64,000 nucleotides of DNA, taken from Dendrobium chrysotoxum. Lineage: Eukaryota > Streptophyta > Magnoliopsida > Asparagales > Orchidaceae. Under the pieces are notes generated by a model that worked only from the letters and a program-made list of their open reading frames with translations, did no database searches and had not been told where the DNA came from. Position numbers and translations under genes: made by a program. Positions within the stretch are counted from its first letter, which is position 1. Each line of letters opens with the position of its first letter. Location of the stretch: positions 30,491,591 through 30,555,590 of the forward strand of contig CM034300.1 of assembly GCA_019925795.1 (NCBI GenBank), in the 5' to 3' direction. Positions 20,663 to 32,468 of the stretch are shown in pieces.

Positions 20663-23600
20663 TTTTTTGTTTGATTGAAAAATATTATATTTTGAAAAGG
20701 TTTAATTTTCTTTAGGAAATATTTAATTTCTAGAATTTTTAATATTTGAGATTGAACACTTATTATGAATAATATATCACCTTTGAAAGGTGAACATATC
20801 GTTCCCTAATAAGTTCAGATTATAAATCTTGATTTATCCTGATTATCGTAGTCAAACTCAAGGAGAAATAACATATGATCCCGAAGAATCAGAATGATGT
20901 TAAATCCAATATTTAACTATAATAATCTAGTAAAGAGATCATTAAGTTCATAATCAAGATCACGATAATAGTACGATATATCTTTCCAAGGGAAGAGGAT
21001 ATTGTCTGTTATCGATTATTTGAAAATGATGATAATGATTGTCAACTCTTGAATTTCCTAAAGATAATTAATTAAAATTTTGAAAACTTGATTTTGAAAG
21101 TCTGGTCTGGGTTTCTAAATCTCCTACGAGCGCAAGCCCTCGTAGTTAATTACATCGTAGGAAACCAAAAATTTCCTACGAAAACTGTCGATTAAAATAA
21201 CGATACAAATTGTATTTAAGAATTCAAAGCTTGATATCAAAGGAGGTTAAGGACTGGGATTTTAAGGGGGAATTGTTCAAGATTGAGCATTTATTTTTGG
21301 AGTCAAAGGAAGAAGGGTAGGAGGTATTTTAAGATTCTAAATTACTTCAGAAACACCCCAACCTATCCTAAGTGTTGGACTTGAATTTGATTGAAAGAGA
21401 TTTGAGTTTAAATGATTGATTTTATTAGAAAGTGGGAATCAGATTCCCGGAGGTTGAGGTCTTATGATTAGAGATCTACCTCAGAACCTAAGTCTAAAAT
21501 TGGGTACTGAAAATCAGTGACCCGGATCCTAGCTAATGTAATGCAATCTGGACTTACCCCGGCCTAGATTGGGGAGCCAGCTAAATCACCTAAACGCTTT
21601 AAAACCATGTGTCTGGTCTTTTATGAAAGAGTGGTTAGGGACATTATTTAAGATTAGTTTAAGGAGAGCGAGGTTGACATGTAGAGCAGATTTCTAATTG
21701 ACCCCTTAACATATGTTGGGTAAAATGATTAAGCTAAAAATACAATTAAAGATTTAGACTCAATTTTTAATTTTTATCTAATGCAATGCATGCTAGTTGA
21801 CTCGATTAAATGCTTGAAATCAGAATGAAGCAATTTTAAAATTAGGCTTAAAAATAGGTTTTATTCTAGAGATTGCACAATATCCCCTTGGACAGAACTG
21901 CACCCTAATAGGTCAGGTGGTCTGCCAGAACCCGCAGGCGGGGAGGTGCCTAACAAGGTAGAGAAGATTCAATATAATGCATAAAAAACCCCGGTGAGTC
22001 CGGGCTTACTTCTTAAAGATGTTAGAGTTTCTATCTGAGCCTAGATATTTTAAATTTTAATTAAATTAGAAATAATTCTTGACCGTACCCTCACGAGCCT
22101 CCGATCGGATTCCAGGCTAAAACAAATACGACATGCAAGATCGCCAAAGGAACTAATAAAAGCAGGCAATCCTAATATCGTAATCGATATAAAACAATCA
22201 ATATTTAATAAAATCAATTAAATTAAATCTCAAATTGAAAGTCCATAGGCAAGTGCCTTTAAATTATACAACCAGGGTCTGCAGGATAAGTAAAGTGGCA
22301 AGGTACCAATGACTACAACTTGGATTCTACTCCTAAGACTCAAGTGACTTTGAGAATGGGTCTTCTCATCCTTCAATTCTTTGTTCTTCTAGAACTCCTT
22401 GGATCGTCGGGTCCGGCTATCCAAATGAAAAGAAACCTTCCCTTGAAAGGGGGTTATCTTTTCTCTTTGGATATTCTAAAAAGTCATCCTAATTTAGGCA
22501 TCCAAATGGAGGAGGACTCTCTCCTAAGGGATGTCCTCTCCTATTTGGAATCTAAATAGGATGTATGTATCCCATTCTCAAGTCACTTTAGATATTTACA
22601 ACTCAATTACAACTCGAATCAAATTACATTTGAATTTAAAAGAGAAATGTAGACTCAACAACCTGCAGGGTTATCCTAATAATCAACAGTTAATATTTGA
22701 CATCCCAAGCTGTTATAATCAATCTAAAGCCATTAATATTTGAAATAATGCTCAAATCACAACCACACTTGGCCATGCTCTTTTAATTTTAAAGGGGGCT
22801 TAAGCAATTTTTTGGAGCACCTGTGCAATTTAATAATTATGATTTTACCCCCTTTAATTTATGCCCTGTATGAGTATGGCCACCTGCATAAGATTGAATT
22901 AGTACAAATTATTCCTAACCTAGGGGTAGATCTAACATACAATCAATCACATCATAGAGTGCAGTAAATAAATAAATAACAATCACAGTAATTCTATCAT
23001 TAGCAAATAGCATGCAGTGAAAGCTCGAAAACCCGGCACACAGCAAAAAAGTAAACACCGGCCTAGCCTAGGACTAGAGTTGGTTATCCTAGCAAACCAT
23101 CTAAAGTGTGTGTAAAGGTTGTGTGGGTTTGATATATCCTAAATAGGATTATTTGATTAAAGTTGCTTGAGGTTCGGGTTGGTTGAAAGGCTTAAGGGAG
23201 ACTTTTAATTAAAGTTTAAACCTTAATAATTTAAAATTTATTTTTTAAAATTGATTTTAGTTATTTGTTGGATACCACCATTGTTTCACACCGAGGCCGT
23301 GAAGTTTATTTCGCTTTCCTTGGGGCTAATTTAATAGCCTCGTAGGCCTAGGTTACCCAGTAATACTCAATATAATTAAATGATTTAAGTTTGATTAGAT
23401 TTAAGGGTTAATTAAATTTTAATTAAAGTTGATTGGTTGCTAATTTTAATTTTTTAATTTATTTAAATTTGCCATTAACTAGTTCGTGGCGTTGTGCCAC
23501 CAGGCTCGAGGAACAAAGCCTCCTAAGGACACGTAGCCCCGTAGCCCGAAGTAGTCCAACCGATAAATCAAGTTAATGTATTTGAATTAAAGATTTTAAA

Positions 23601-25689
23601 TTTAGTTAAATCATTAAGAATTAATTCATTTCAGTTTAACACTCCTTAGAATCCATTCGTGGTGTTGTGCCACCAGGCTCGAGGAACAAAGCCTCCTCAA
23701 GACACGTAGCCCCACAACCCATAGTAGTCTAGCCTAAAAACATCATTTTAGGAGTGATTGTTATATATTAAGGGGTTAGTTGACTATTTTAAACATTAAT
23801 TTAAAATTTTCTGGAATTTGAAATTAATTATTAAATTTTGGAATTTTCTGGATTATTTTAATCATTTAATTAAGGGGTCAAAAATTGACTTTTTGATTCA
23901 AAGTGTTTTCTAGATAATTAATATTTTATTAAAATACTAGACCTTAATACGATCAGTTAGACAGTAAGTACGCGGAAATTGGATTTTTTAAGATTTTATT
24001 ATGAAGGTTTGATGTTTTGACTTGATTTTGAACTAGGTTTGACCAAAAGTTGACTTTTTAAAAATTGATTGATTTATGGAAACTTAACATTTTTGATAAA
24101 TATTAGACCTTAATATGAATCATATGCCTTTGAGTTTGCTCAATTTGGAGTTTATTTGAATTAGTTATGAATTTTCAAAGTTTTGAGTATTTATTGAATT
24201 TTCTAAATTGTTTAATTAAAGGCCTTTTTGTGTTTTGAATCCAAATGTCCTCCAAACTCCTTGAAATCAACTCCAAAGGTCAGGAATGACCTAAGGAGTG
24301 ATCTCCAAGTGTTTAGAAAATTTCTGAAATTTTTAATTATTTTTAACTAATTAAATTAATTAAATATTAAATTTTAATTAAACTAAAATTAAACTTAATT
24401 TTGAAGTCCAGTCAAGGGGCTTTTATTTTTTTTTTATTAAAGGTTCAATTTTGGTCAGTTTGAGGTATTATATGTAATTTTTAGACTTAATCTTGATTTA
24501 TTAGAATTTCTGGAAGGTTTTATGGCTTAATGAAGGTTTAATTTTGATTAAATTAATTAAGGAGCTTAATGACTTCAAAGTTCAGTGAGAAAATTTTCAT
24601 GGGCTGAATATGTCACTAAGTTCAAATGGTTTGAGTTTCAAGTCAAGAGGGTGTGAATCCTAATTAATGGAATTATTCTAAATTCTCTAATTAAGTCTTA
24701 AATTATTGTCCTTAATGACACTAAGTTTAAATAGGTTCAAATCAAAGTCTCTAACCCTTGAACAAACATATGTAAGATGTATACACATAAATACAATCAA
24801 ATCCTAAGTCTAGGAGAACCCTAAGACTAGGTGGTGTGTGCATGTCCTTAAGCATGCATAAATTAATATTTAATTAAATATAAAATAATAATTAGTGAAT
24901 GATTAGAGCATAACCATTCACTAGCACTCCCACATGATTTCTATTCAAACATGTTGATCTATGTCTAAAATTTCAAAGTAGATCTCTCAACCTAAAGTAT
25001 TTAAGTATATATATACTATTTTAAAATAATTTTAAAATATATGTTTAATCTATACATAAAACTATATATAGACATAAATTTTAAATTTAAAATACTTAGA
25101 GATATGATTAGGGTAAATTTAATATCTAAATGAGAGATCTACTGATTTACCAAGATTATTTAAAAAATAAATTTTTAGTTTTCAAAATAATTAATATAGT
25201 ATTTAATTAAATATTAATTAAATACTAAAATAATTAAGTAAGTAAAATAAATTTAAAATAAATCAAGTTTTAATCTCTGAAGTTAGTTTCAAATTAAAGT
25301 ACTCAATTTTCTAAAAATTTTGATATATTATACTCATTTTTCTGATTTAAAATGAATTTATTATCAATTATTAAAGTTTAAATCATTTAAAAGGAGTTTT
25401 TAATTAATTTTAAATTAATTAATGATTAAAATAATTCTAAATCCAGTTAATTTAAATCTTAAGAGTTTTTTTTTGAAATTTCAAAATTATTTAAATATAT
25501 ATAATTAAAACTTAATATTTAAAATATATTTAATATTCTTAAATTAATATTAGTTTTAAATTAAAATCTTAATTTTTTTAAAAATATTAATATATAATAT
25601 ATATATATATTATTTAATATTAAATTATAATTTATTTAAATGAACTTAGATTGAAAATTAATTTTAAAAAACAATTTTTTTTATTAATT

Positions 25690-26110
25690 TTAGGTTCTGG
25701 CGGTGCCGGTGGGACGCGTGGCAGACACCGGTTGGCCGGGACAAAAGGTGAGGCGGTGCCAATGATTGGCGGCGGCAGTCAGACACGCGTCAGTCGGCAA
25801 TCACTTCATGCGGTTTCACTTATCTGAGTCAGCAACTCTCGCCCGCCGTCCAATTATCCGCTGTAACGAATCAACGGCCGAGATCAAAGCCCGCGGTTTG
25901 ATCTCGTGGAGAAAGATCAGAGTGCGGACGTTTGATCCCACGGTTATGGATCATGGGCCCAGATGCCGCCGGACGGGAGAATTAACCGCGAGACCGAGTC
26001 CACGGTTAATCAATGTCGCGGTAAGTCTAAATCGCGCGCGTTGATGAGGAGATCAACAGCTAGGATCTAGCCCAATTCAACTGGGCTGCGAACCGAGCCC
26101 TAGAAACCAT
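25690..26110. other. GC-rich, CpG-rich island inside Ogre LTR
   Basis: An abrupt change from very AT-rich sequence (24800-25690, with long A/T runs) to GC-rich sequence with many CpG sites, for example CGGTGCCGGTGGGACGCGTG near 25700 and CGCGCGCG-like sequence near 26030. A 92-codon plus-strand frame here is best explained by base composition. In element orientation it lies between the W-box cluster and the shared LTR part, so it could be promoter-proximal or leader sequence. I see no domain. Confidence 0.6.
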
Positions 26111-26869
26111 ATTCGAGCCCATTCTCTCGATCGGATGAACCAAACTTGATGAAATTTGAAACCTAGACTGCCTATGTGAACAGAAATCATGCGGAAGCTT
26201 TGCTTTCACTTAAAATGAATTTGATAAAAAGCCAATTATTCCTAAACAAAGTGACCTAGGGCTAAAGGTTTTAGGAGTTTTTACCATTAGATCTTCAAAG
26301 TTTTGGTTCGGTTGAATTTGTAGACTGTCCACGCAAGTTTTTGTAGAAGATCCCCCTAGCTTTTGATGTTAGGATGGATAACCTTGAGCCTAAGACGAAT
26401 TCCACCTTGGGTTCTTCGGAAGATCGTCGCCGGTGAGGTTTTAACAGTGGGTTTTGTGTTGGAATGGATGTGGGAGAGGAATAGGCTTAGGGGAACTGGA
26501 AGCTGGGTCTGGAGGAGCTGGGAGAGTGAGAGAGTGTAAAGGTGTTGAATAAGGGCTCTTTTGGAGATTTTTCCCTATTCAATCCATTCCAGGTTGAATC
26601 AGTGGTTGGGATTGCTTGGATGCACTCCCTGATGCTTGACATGTGTCCAGGGAGTATGTGGGAGGCAAGAAAATCAAGGATAAACGGACATCCCAGGTGG
26701 AAAGCTTATTTTGTCCTCTAGCCTATGTGGGTTTGATTGAGAGCCATTTGATTTTGATGAGAGGGCTAGAGTAGGCTCTAGGAATGTTCTAGAGTGGTTT
26801 CAAGCAGCTGGAAAGGTTTAGGGAGAAGGGGATTAGGCTTAAGAGGCCATTTGACCACCTATAACCCTT

Positions 26870-28150
26870 TTCCTAGCATTTGTTGACCATTTGACTGGTC
26901 AAACACTCAACTCATGCTTAGGTGGATATGGGTAAATCATTGTTGAGTGTTTGGAATTAAATCCAAAAGATTTGATGGAATGCATTAAATGCATGATAAA
27001 ATTAGAGAGGTTTGACCAAGTTTTGTGAATTGACTTGGTCAATCTTGGCTTTGATTTGACTACCCAATGTCTAAGGCATGCTTAGGCTAGGGATTAAAGT
27101 TGATTAAGGGTTTGAAAGTAATGCAAAAAGTATGGAATAGGGATAAAATGAAGGTTGACTTCATGAGTTCCCTCCTTATGCTAGAGTTTACTGTTTGACC
27201 AGTCAACCTGCCATGTGGACTGATGAGATGGCATGATAGGATGCCTTGAGCTAATAGGGAGGCTTTGGGGGGATTCAATGTTCAAATGTTAGAGATTTGA
27301 ATGCATTTACATGCATAAAAGGAAGTTTGACCAAATCCTCAAAGATTGACCAAGTCAAACCTATGTGATTTGACACTAAATGAATTTGAACATTTTTGAA
27401 TCACCCCATGGAATAGGTTTAATAATTTGATGAGCTTGATTGGTCCAAATGGGTTAGATTAAACCATATGAACCCTTAAAGGTTATTGGGCCAACCTAAG
27501 TTGACTTGGTCAACCAGGTTGACCCAAGATATGGGATAGGATTGAACATGTTTGTTTTAGTATTTGAAGTCTAGTGAAAGTGGTTTTAGGGTTTAAATAG
27601 GTCATCCAGATCAAATGACCTGTTTAGGCCCTTAATGGGCCCAATGGGTCAACTGTATTGACTTGGTCAACCAGGTTGACCTAGGGTCAGGGATTAGATC
27701 CAACTAGTTTAGAATGACATTCTGAGTCTACTGGTTGTGGTCTCAAAGTTTGGGAAAGTCATTTGGTCAAAATGACCTATTTGGGCCCTTAATGGGCCTT
27801 TTAGGCCAACCCTGGTTGACTTGGTCAACCAGGTGGGTCCAGGGTCTGGAAATGGGCTCAACAGATTTGGTTTGACATTTGGAGACCAATGGAGGTGGTC
27901 CTAAGGTCTGGAGAGATTATTTGGGTAAAATGACCTGTTTGGGCCCTAAAGGGCCTGTTTAGCCAACCTGGTTGACTTGGTCAACCAGATTGAACTAGGG
28001 GCAAGTTTTTGGTCCAACAGGTTTGGTTTGATGATTGAAACTTGCTGGAGGTGGTTGCATTTGATTTGGAGCTCATTTGGTTCAAAGTGACTATTTATAC
28101 CCCATAGTGGTATTTTGGTCACTTTGACCCCTAGTCAACTAGGGGTCAAA
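26870..28150. repeat. W-box-core cluster with about 157-bp tandem units
   Basis: The block GGTTGACTTGGTCAACC, or a close variant, recurs with TTGAC starting at about 27501, 27658, 27816 and 27972, a period of 156-158 bp. Each is followed by AATGACCTGTTTGGGCCC-like sequence. By my count about 30 copies of TTGAC or its complement fall between 26870 and 28150, versus two or three expected by chance. TTGAC is the core of the WRKY-bound W-box. The block itself is an inverted repeat with 7-bp arms. A function as LTR enhancer is inference. Confidence 0.75.
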
Positions 28151-28740
28151 TTGAATCCAACAAAATGCAGTTTATTGTTCAATGGGTCCTAATTAAGGGT
28201 ATAGAAGTGATTTGAGGGTTTGGAGAAGGCTCCAAGGTCAGGATCCACTGGGTGGCAGGTCCAGTGGCACAGACTGTAAATATTTAAAGTTTTTATAGCC
28301 TTTGGATTTCAATTCAGTTTCTAGGGTTAGAGATCTCAGAATAAGCTCAAATTTGGAGAGTTTCCTCTAGATACATGTCACATCAGTGTGGAACTGACAG
28401 ACCTTGAATCAGAGGTCATTTGATAGGGTTTTAAAATGTTCAAAGATTCACTCGAAATTGCTTTTAGGACTTAGACATGTAGCCTTAGGTTTGAGCCTGG
28501 ATTTCTAGTTTTGAACTGGATTTGGAATTTGTGTGGTTGAATTTGAATCATCCATATCACTTATGATCATTTTGAATGATCATGAGTAATAGGATAGGAT
28601 TCAAGTTTGATTAAAGATTAGATCAAGTATTCAAGTCTGGATTGAACTAGAGATTGAATTGCCTAGGAATATAGGCAAGTTTGAAGCTTGAGTAGGTTTA
28701 AAGTCTGGGTTTGATTGAAATTTGAATTGAATGATGGTTT

Positions 28741-29165
28741 GGATTAATCCTAGATCTAGATTGATCTAAGGTCTAGGCTGATCCTAGAGTCTGGGTAGAT
28801 CTAAGAACCTGGAGTCTAAGAGAATCCTTGGGTCTAGGACAGTCTTAAAGTCTAGGATCTAAAAGAATCCTAATGTATAGGGAAGACTTAAGCTATGGAT
28901 CTGGGTGAATCCTAAGATCTAAAATAATCTAGAGGGTAGATTGATCTAAGACCTGAATTGATCCTAGGGTCTAGAATAGATCCTAAGTACTGAAGTCTAG
29001 GAAGATCCTAGAATCCAAATCAGCTTAAAGAAAGCTTAGGGTCTAGAGTAGATCCTAGGGACTAAAATCTAGGAAGATCCTAGAGTCTAGATTGATCTAG
29101 GGGTTAAATTGATCTGGGGTCAGGATTGATCTAAGATCAGAATGATCCTAAGGTCTGGATTGGTC
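28741..29165. repeat. Degenerate short-period repeat (TCTAG/GATCCTA-rich)
   Basis: About 420 bp built from shuffled variants of GATCCTAGGGTCTAGA and AGATTGATCTAAG, roughly 20-25 bp per unit and irregular. It ends next to the inferred outer end of the Ogre LTR. No open frame of interest. It looks like a decayed minisatellite. Confidence 0.75.
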
Positions 29166-29196
29166 CTACTGACCTCGTACAAAAATGAGGTCAATA

Positions 29197-30180
29197 GTGG
29201 GACCCTTTAGGATCAGCTTGAAACCTAGCATAAAGACTTACACTAAACATAATATCAGGTCGACTAGCAGTCAAGTAAAGCAGTGATCCAATTATTCCTC
29301 TATACTTCTTCTGATCAACAGATTTTCCATTTGAATCCTTATATAACTGAGCAGAGGAGCTCATGGGAGTGTTGATTGGCTTTGCTTTATCCATTTCATA
29401 TTTTTTCAAAATATCCTTTATGCATTTAGATTGATTGAGAAAAGTTGCATCATCCATTTGCCTTATGCTAAACCCCAAAAAGTAGGTCAATTCTCCCATC
29501 ATACTCATCTTAAACTCCTTACTCATTATTTTAGAAAAATCATCACATAAACTTTTATCAGAAGATCCAAAAAGTATATCATCAACATAGATCTAGATAA
29601 TGAGTAAATCATCCCCTATTCTTCTCAAAAAAAGGGTGGTATCTACGCTCCCCTTAACAAACTCTCATTCTAACAAGAATGTGCTAAGCCTCGCATACCA
29701 AGCTCTAGGTGCCTATTTCAATCCATACAAGGCCTTTTTTTATTTGTAAATATGATTTGGATATTGAGAACTGTCAAAACCTGGGGGTTCCTCTACATTG
29801 ACATCCTCTTTTATTACCCCATTTAAAAAGGCACTCTTGACATCCATTTCAAATAACTTAAATCCTTCATAACAGGAAAGGCTAGTAGCACTCTAATGGC
29901 TTCCAATCTAGCTACAGGGGAAAAGGTCTCCTCAAAATCAATCCCTTTAATTTGATTGTACCCCTTAGCCACCAATCTTGCCTTATTCCTAACCACCACA
30001 CCAGAATCATTCATCTAATTCTTAAAGACCCACTTGGTTCCTACTATACTTTGATTCCTATGTCTTCCTACTAACTCCCAAATATCGTTCCTTACAATTT
30101 GATTCAGTTCCTCTTGTATAGCTAAGATCAAAAATTCATCAGAAAGGGCTTGATTGATGTTGGTGGGTTCAGTCATTGAG
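29197..30180 (-). pseudogene. copia-2 reverse transcriptase, cut by Ogre insertion
   Basis: The YVDD codons are intact at 29578-29589, but a stop lies just before them (LLII*IYVDD). The C-terminal part is open for 111 codons: FLGFSIRQMDDATFLNQSK, KKYRGIIGSLLYLTASRPD, and an end at KGSHY where Ogre begins. The N-terminal part shows GVVVRNKARLVAKGYNQI and GIDFEETFSPVARLEAIR at 30014-29870. It is better preserved than copia-1 in this stretch, yet still broken. Confidence 0.92.
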
Positions 30181-30284
30181 ATAAAGGTAGAGTGGTTTAC
30201 TTTCTTCCTAAGTCCATGCCTAGTCCTAACACCTTCAGAAGGGTCTCCTAAGATCAGTTCTTTAGGATGAATCGAAGAATATCT

Positions 30285-31338
30285 CTAATCTCTAGGCAAG
30301 ATGTTTTGAGGTTCTACCCTTTCTTTCAGATTTGCATTTTCACCCCCTTGGGTAATCTCCCATACCTCGTCTTCTTTCTCAACTCTAGTCTCCTTAGGAT
30401 CAGATTCATCAAACACCACATGAGTTATCTCTTCCACCACCAAAGTCCTCTGATTAAACACCCTTAAGGAATTCCCCACACTAGAATAGCCTAAGAACAC
30501 TCCTTCATTAGATTTGGGGTCAAAGTTTCCTAAGGATGATTTCCCATTATTCAGAATAAAAACGTTACAGCCAAAGACATGGAGGTGGGACATGTTTGGA
30601 GTTCTACCCTTAATGATCTCATAAGGTGTCTTGTTTAGATTGGATCTAACATTCACCATATTCAGCACATAACAGGCAGTGTTCACTGCTTCAGCCCAAA
30701 AGTATTTTGGAAGTGAATACTCAGCAAGCATGGCTCTAGCAGCTTCCACTAAGGTCCTATTCTTCCATTCAGCTATCCCGTTCTTCTGAAGGGGTCCTGG
30801 GAGCTGAAAAATTATGACTAATCTCTTGCTCCTCATAGAAAGTTCCAAACTTTACTTTTTTAAACTCTCCACTATGATCATTATAAATAGTCAGGATCTC
30901 ACAACCTAACTTCCTCTGAATCTAAGTGGAGAAAGACTTAAATTCCTCAAATGACTCAGATTTATGTGACATAAATTTAATCCAAGTGAACCTCGAGTAA
31001 TCATCAACAATCACAAAACCATAGACTTTCTCCCCTAAGCTGGCAGTACTAATGCGTCCAAAGAGATCCATGTGAAGGACTTCTAAAGGTCTAGAGGTGC
31101 TAATGTCCTTAATGGAGTGAAAAGAGGACTAGACTTGATTCCCTAATTGACAGGCATCACACAGGTGGTCCTTAGTGAACTTAAGCTTGGGGACACCTCT
31201 AAGTAAGTCCTTTTGGGTGACTCTTCTAAGGGCTTTCATACTGGCATGACATAATCTCCTATGCCACAACCAAGACTCATCAGAAGTAGTTTTTAAGCAA
31301 ATTGAATTATCAGCTTTAAAGCAACTTACATCCAGCAT
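30285..31338 (-). pseudogene. copia-2 integrase
   Basis: The zinc domain is clear (WLWHRRLCHASMKALRRV, CDACQLGNQV) at 31338-31129. The core runs through HMDLFG near 31070 with Asp kept. The second Asp region reads DHSGEF instead of DHGGEF, with a stop or shift nearby, and KNGIAEWKNRTL replaces the usual QNGVAERKNRTL. The catalytic Glu is kept but the following Arg is Trp. The C-terminal 187 codons are open. The enzyme would be inactive through frame breaks. Confidence 0.93.
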
Positions 31339-31356
31339 GTAGACATTATTGATCCT

Positions 31357-31686
31357 TTATCCCTGCAAATTAATTTTGTCATTTAAGCTTAAAATACAGC
31401 AAGTGGGCAGGAATTTGATGTTGTATCCTTTGTAATAGAGTTGACTGATGCTCAGCAGGTTGTGTTTTAATCCATCTACAAGAAAAACATTGTCAATCAT
31501 GAAATTCTTTGAATCACCAATTATACCTGATCCTACCACCCTCCTTGTGGTGTTGTCTCCAAGTGTAACTTTGCCTCCAGCCCTGGCCTCCAGTGAAATG
31601 AACTGATTTGCATCTCCAGTCATGTATCTTGAACATCCGCTATCTAGGTACCACATGCTCTCACAAGGCCTTGTGTGAGAGCACAC
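31357..31686 (-). pseudogene. copia-2 aspartic protease
   Basis: 109 open codons with the motif MWYLDSGCSRYMTGD, so catalytic Asp, Ser, Gly and the usual Cys are all present, though the conserved His is Tyr. VTLGDNTTRRVVGSG and FLVDGLKHNLLSISQL follow. It lies directly before the integrase zinc domain with one stop between, and is one of the best-kept domains in the window. Confidence 0.93.
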
Positions 31687-31805
31687 CTACAAAATCATCA
31701 AATGTTAGATTTAGAAACCCAAAAAGGTTTGGGTTCCTTCTTATGAAAAGAAGAATGTAATGCATGTGTGCTATGCTGTGAAACAGGAAATTTATGCCTC
31801 CACAC

Positions 31806-32468
31806 CTAATGTGTACTATGGTGAACAATGCAGGTGTGGGAGATATGTCCTAACATGCCACAAGAAAAACATCTAACACCAGGAAAAGGGTTAACTAATC
31901 TACGTGGGTGATAGTGCCTCTTCCTAGGTTTGTATGAAACATGCTTTGATGATTTTGAAATAGATTCTTCAAAAGGTGGAGGTCCATAAAATTGTGCAAA
32001 AGTAGGAGGTGTTTTATTTTTCTTGAAAGCACTAATTTTTACTTTTAGAAATTCATTCTTCTTCTTAATACTTGCAATTTCAAAGTTTAATGCTCCCTTA
32101 CTACTCTCCATGTCACATGCCATGTTGTCTAATTCTTTAAAAGCTCTTTCTAAATTAACATGTGAGGATTTCAATGAAACACGCTCAGTAATCAAGTTAG
32201 AATACTTTTTGTTCAATTCATCAAATTCATCAAGTAAAGACATGTGATTGCTATCAAGTATAGAATGATCTTTAACCACAACATCATGCTCTTTTTGTAA
32301 AGTTAAGTAATCTAATTTTAGGCTAGCACGCAATTTCTTACATTTTCTATACGATGAATGAATTTTCTCAAAAACATCAAGTAATTGATTATAAGTAAGC
32401 TCACATAGCTCTTCTTGATCAGACTGACCAGGAAGATTATCAGCCATCAGACACAAGTTGGTTTCCTT
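31806..32468 (-). pseudogene. copia-2 coiled-coil segment with intact zinc knuckle
   Basis: About 216 open codons starting in the MCLMADN stretch. Heptad-like Lys/Leu/Glu sequence (SYRKCKKLRASLKLDYLTL, LDEFDELNKKYSNL) suggests a long coiled coil. A basic segment KPRKRHYHPRRLV precedes CFSCGMLGHISHTC, a complete CCHC knuckle. This is the intact counterpart of 3308-3961. It places a second knuckle far from the gag one, a trait I associate with the SIRE lineage. Confidence 0.78.

Larger units (their letters stand above)
9579..29196 (-). mobile_element. Ogre/Tat-type Ty3/gypsy retrotransposon, internally deleted, nested in copia-2
   Basis: Two copies of a long LTR (9579-13364 and 20668-29196) bracket a minus-strand internal region. 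It has a tRNA-Arg-like primer site, an extra ORF fused to gag, a zinc knuckle, a protease and a post-protease segment. RT, RNase H, integrase and the polypurine tract are absent. The left LTR lacks both its ends. An upstream extra ORF, a Tat-type gag and very long LTRs are known Ogre traits, so the lineage call is by family knowledge. The right end abuts copia RT at about 29196/29197. Confidence 0.88.
20668..29196 (-). repeat. Ogre 5' LTR, apparently about 8.5 kb
   Basis: The internal edge begins TGTTTGATTG after the primer site. The part 20970-24779 is matched by the other LTR. Beyond that I infer LTR because no second boundary is seen until about 29196. There, an inverted repeat (TGACCTC...GAGGTCA, 29170-29193) is followed by ATA, a likely mutated CA end, and copia RT resumes at once. 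In element orientation, U3 would hold the short repeats, W-box cluster and GC-rich block. The alternative is a shorter LTR ending near 24780, with 24780-29196 belonging to something else. No gene is present. Confidence 0.65.

Noticed and set aside
25766..26044. 92-codon plus-strand frame in the GC-rich block
   Set aside because: GC-rich sequence has few stops by chance, the protein has no recognisable motif, and it lies inside the inferred Ogre LTR.
29170..29201. Target duplication for the Ogre element (GTGGG at the right border)
   Set aside because: The opposite border is deleted, so no second copy exists to compare.
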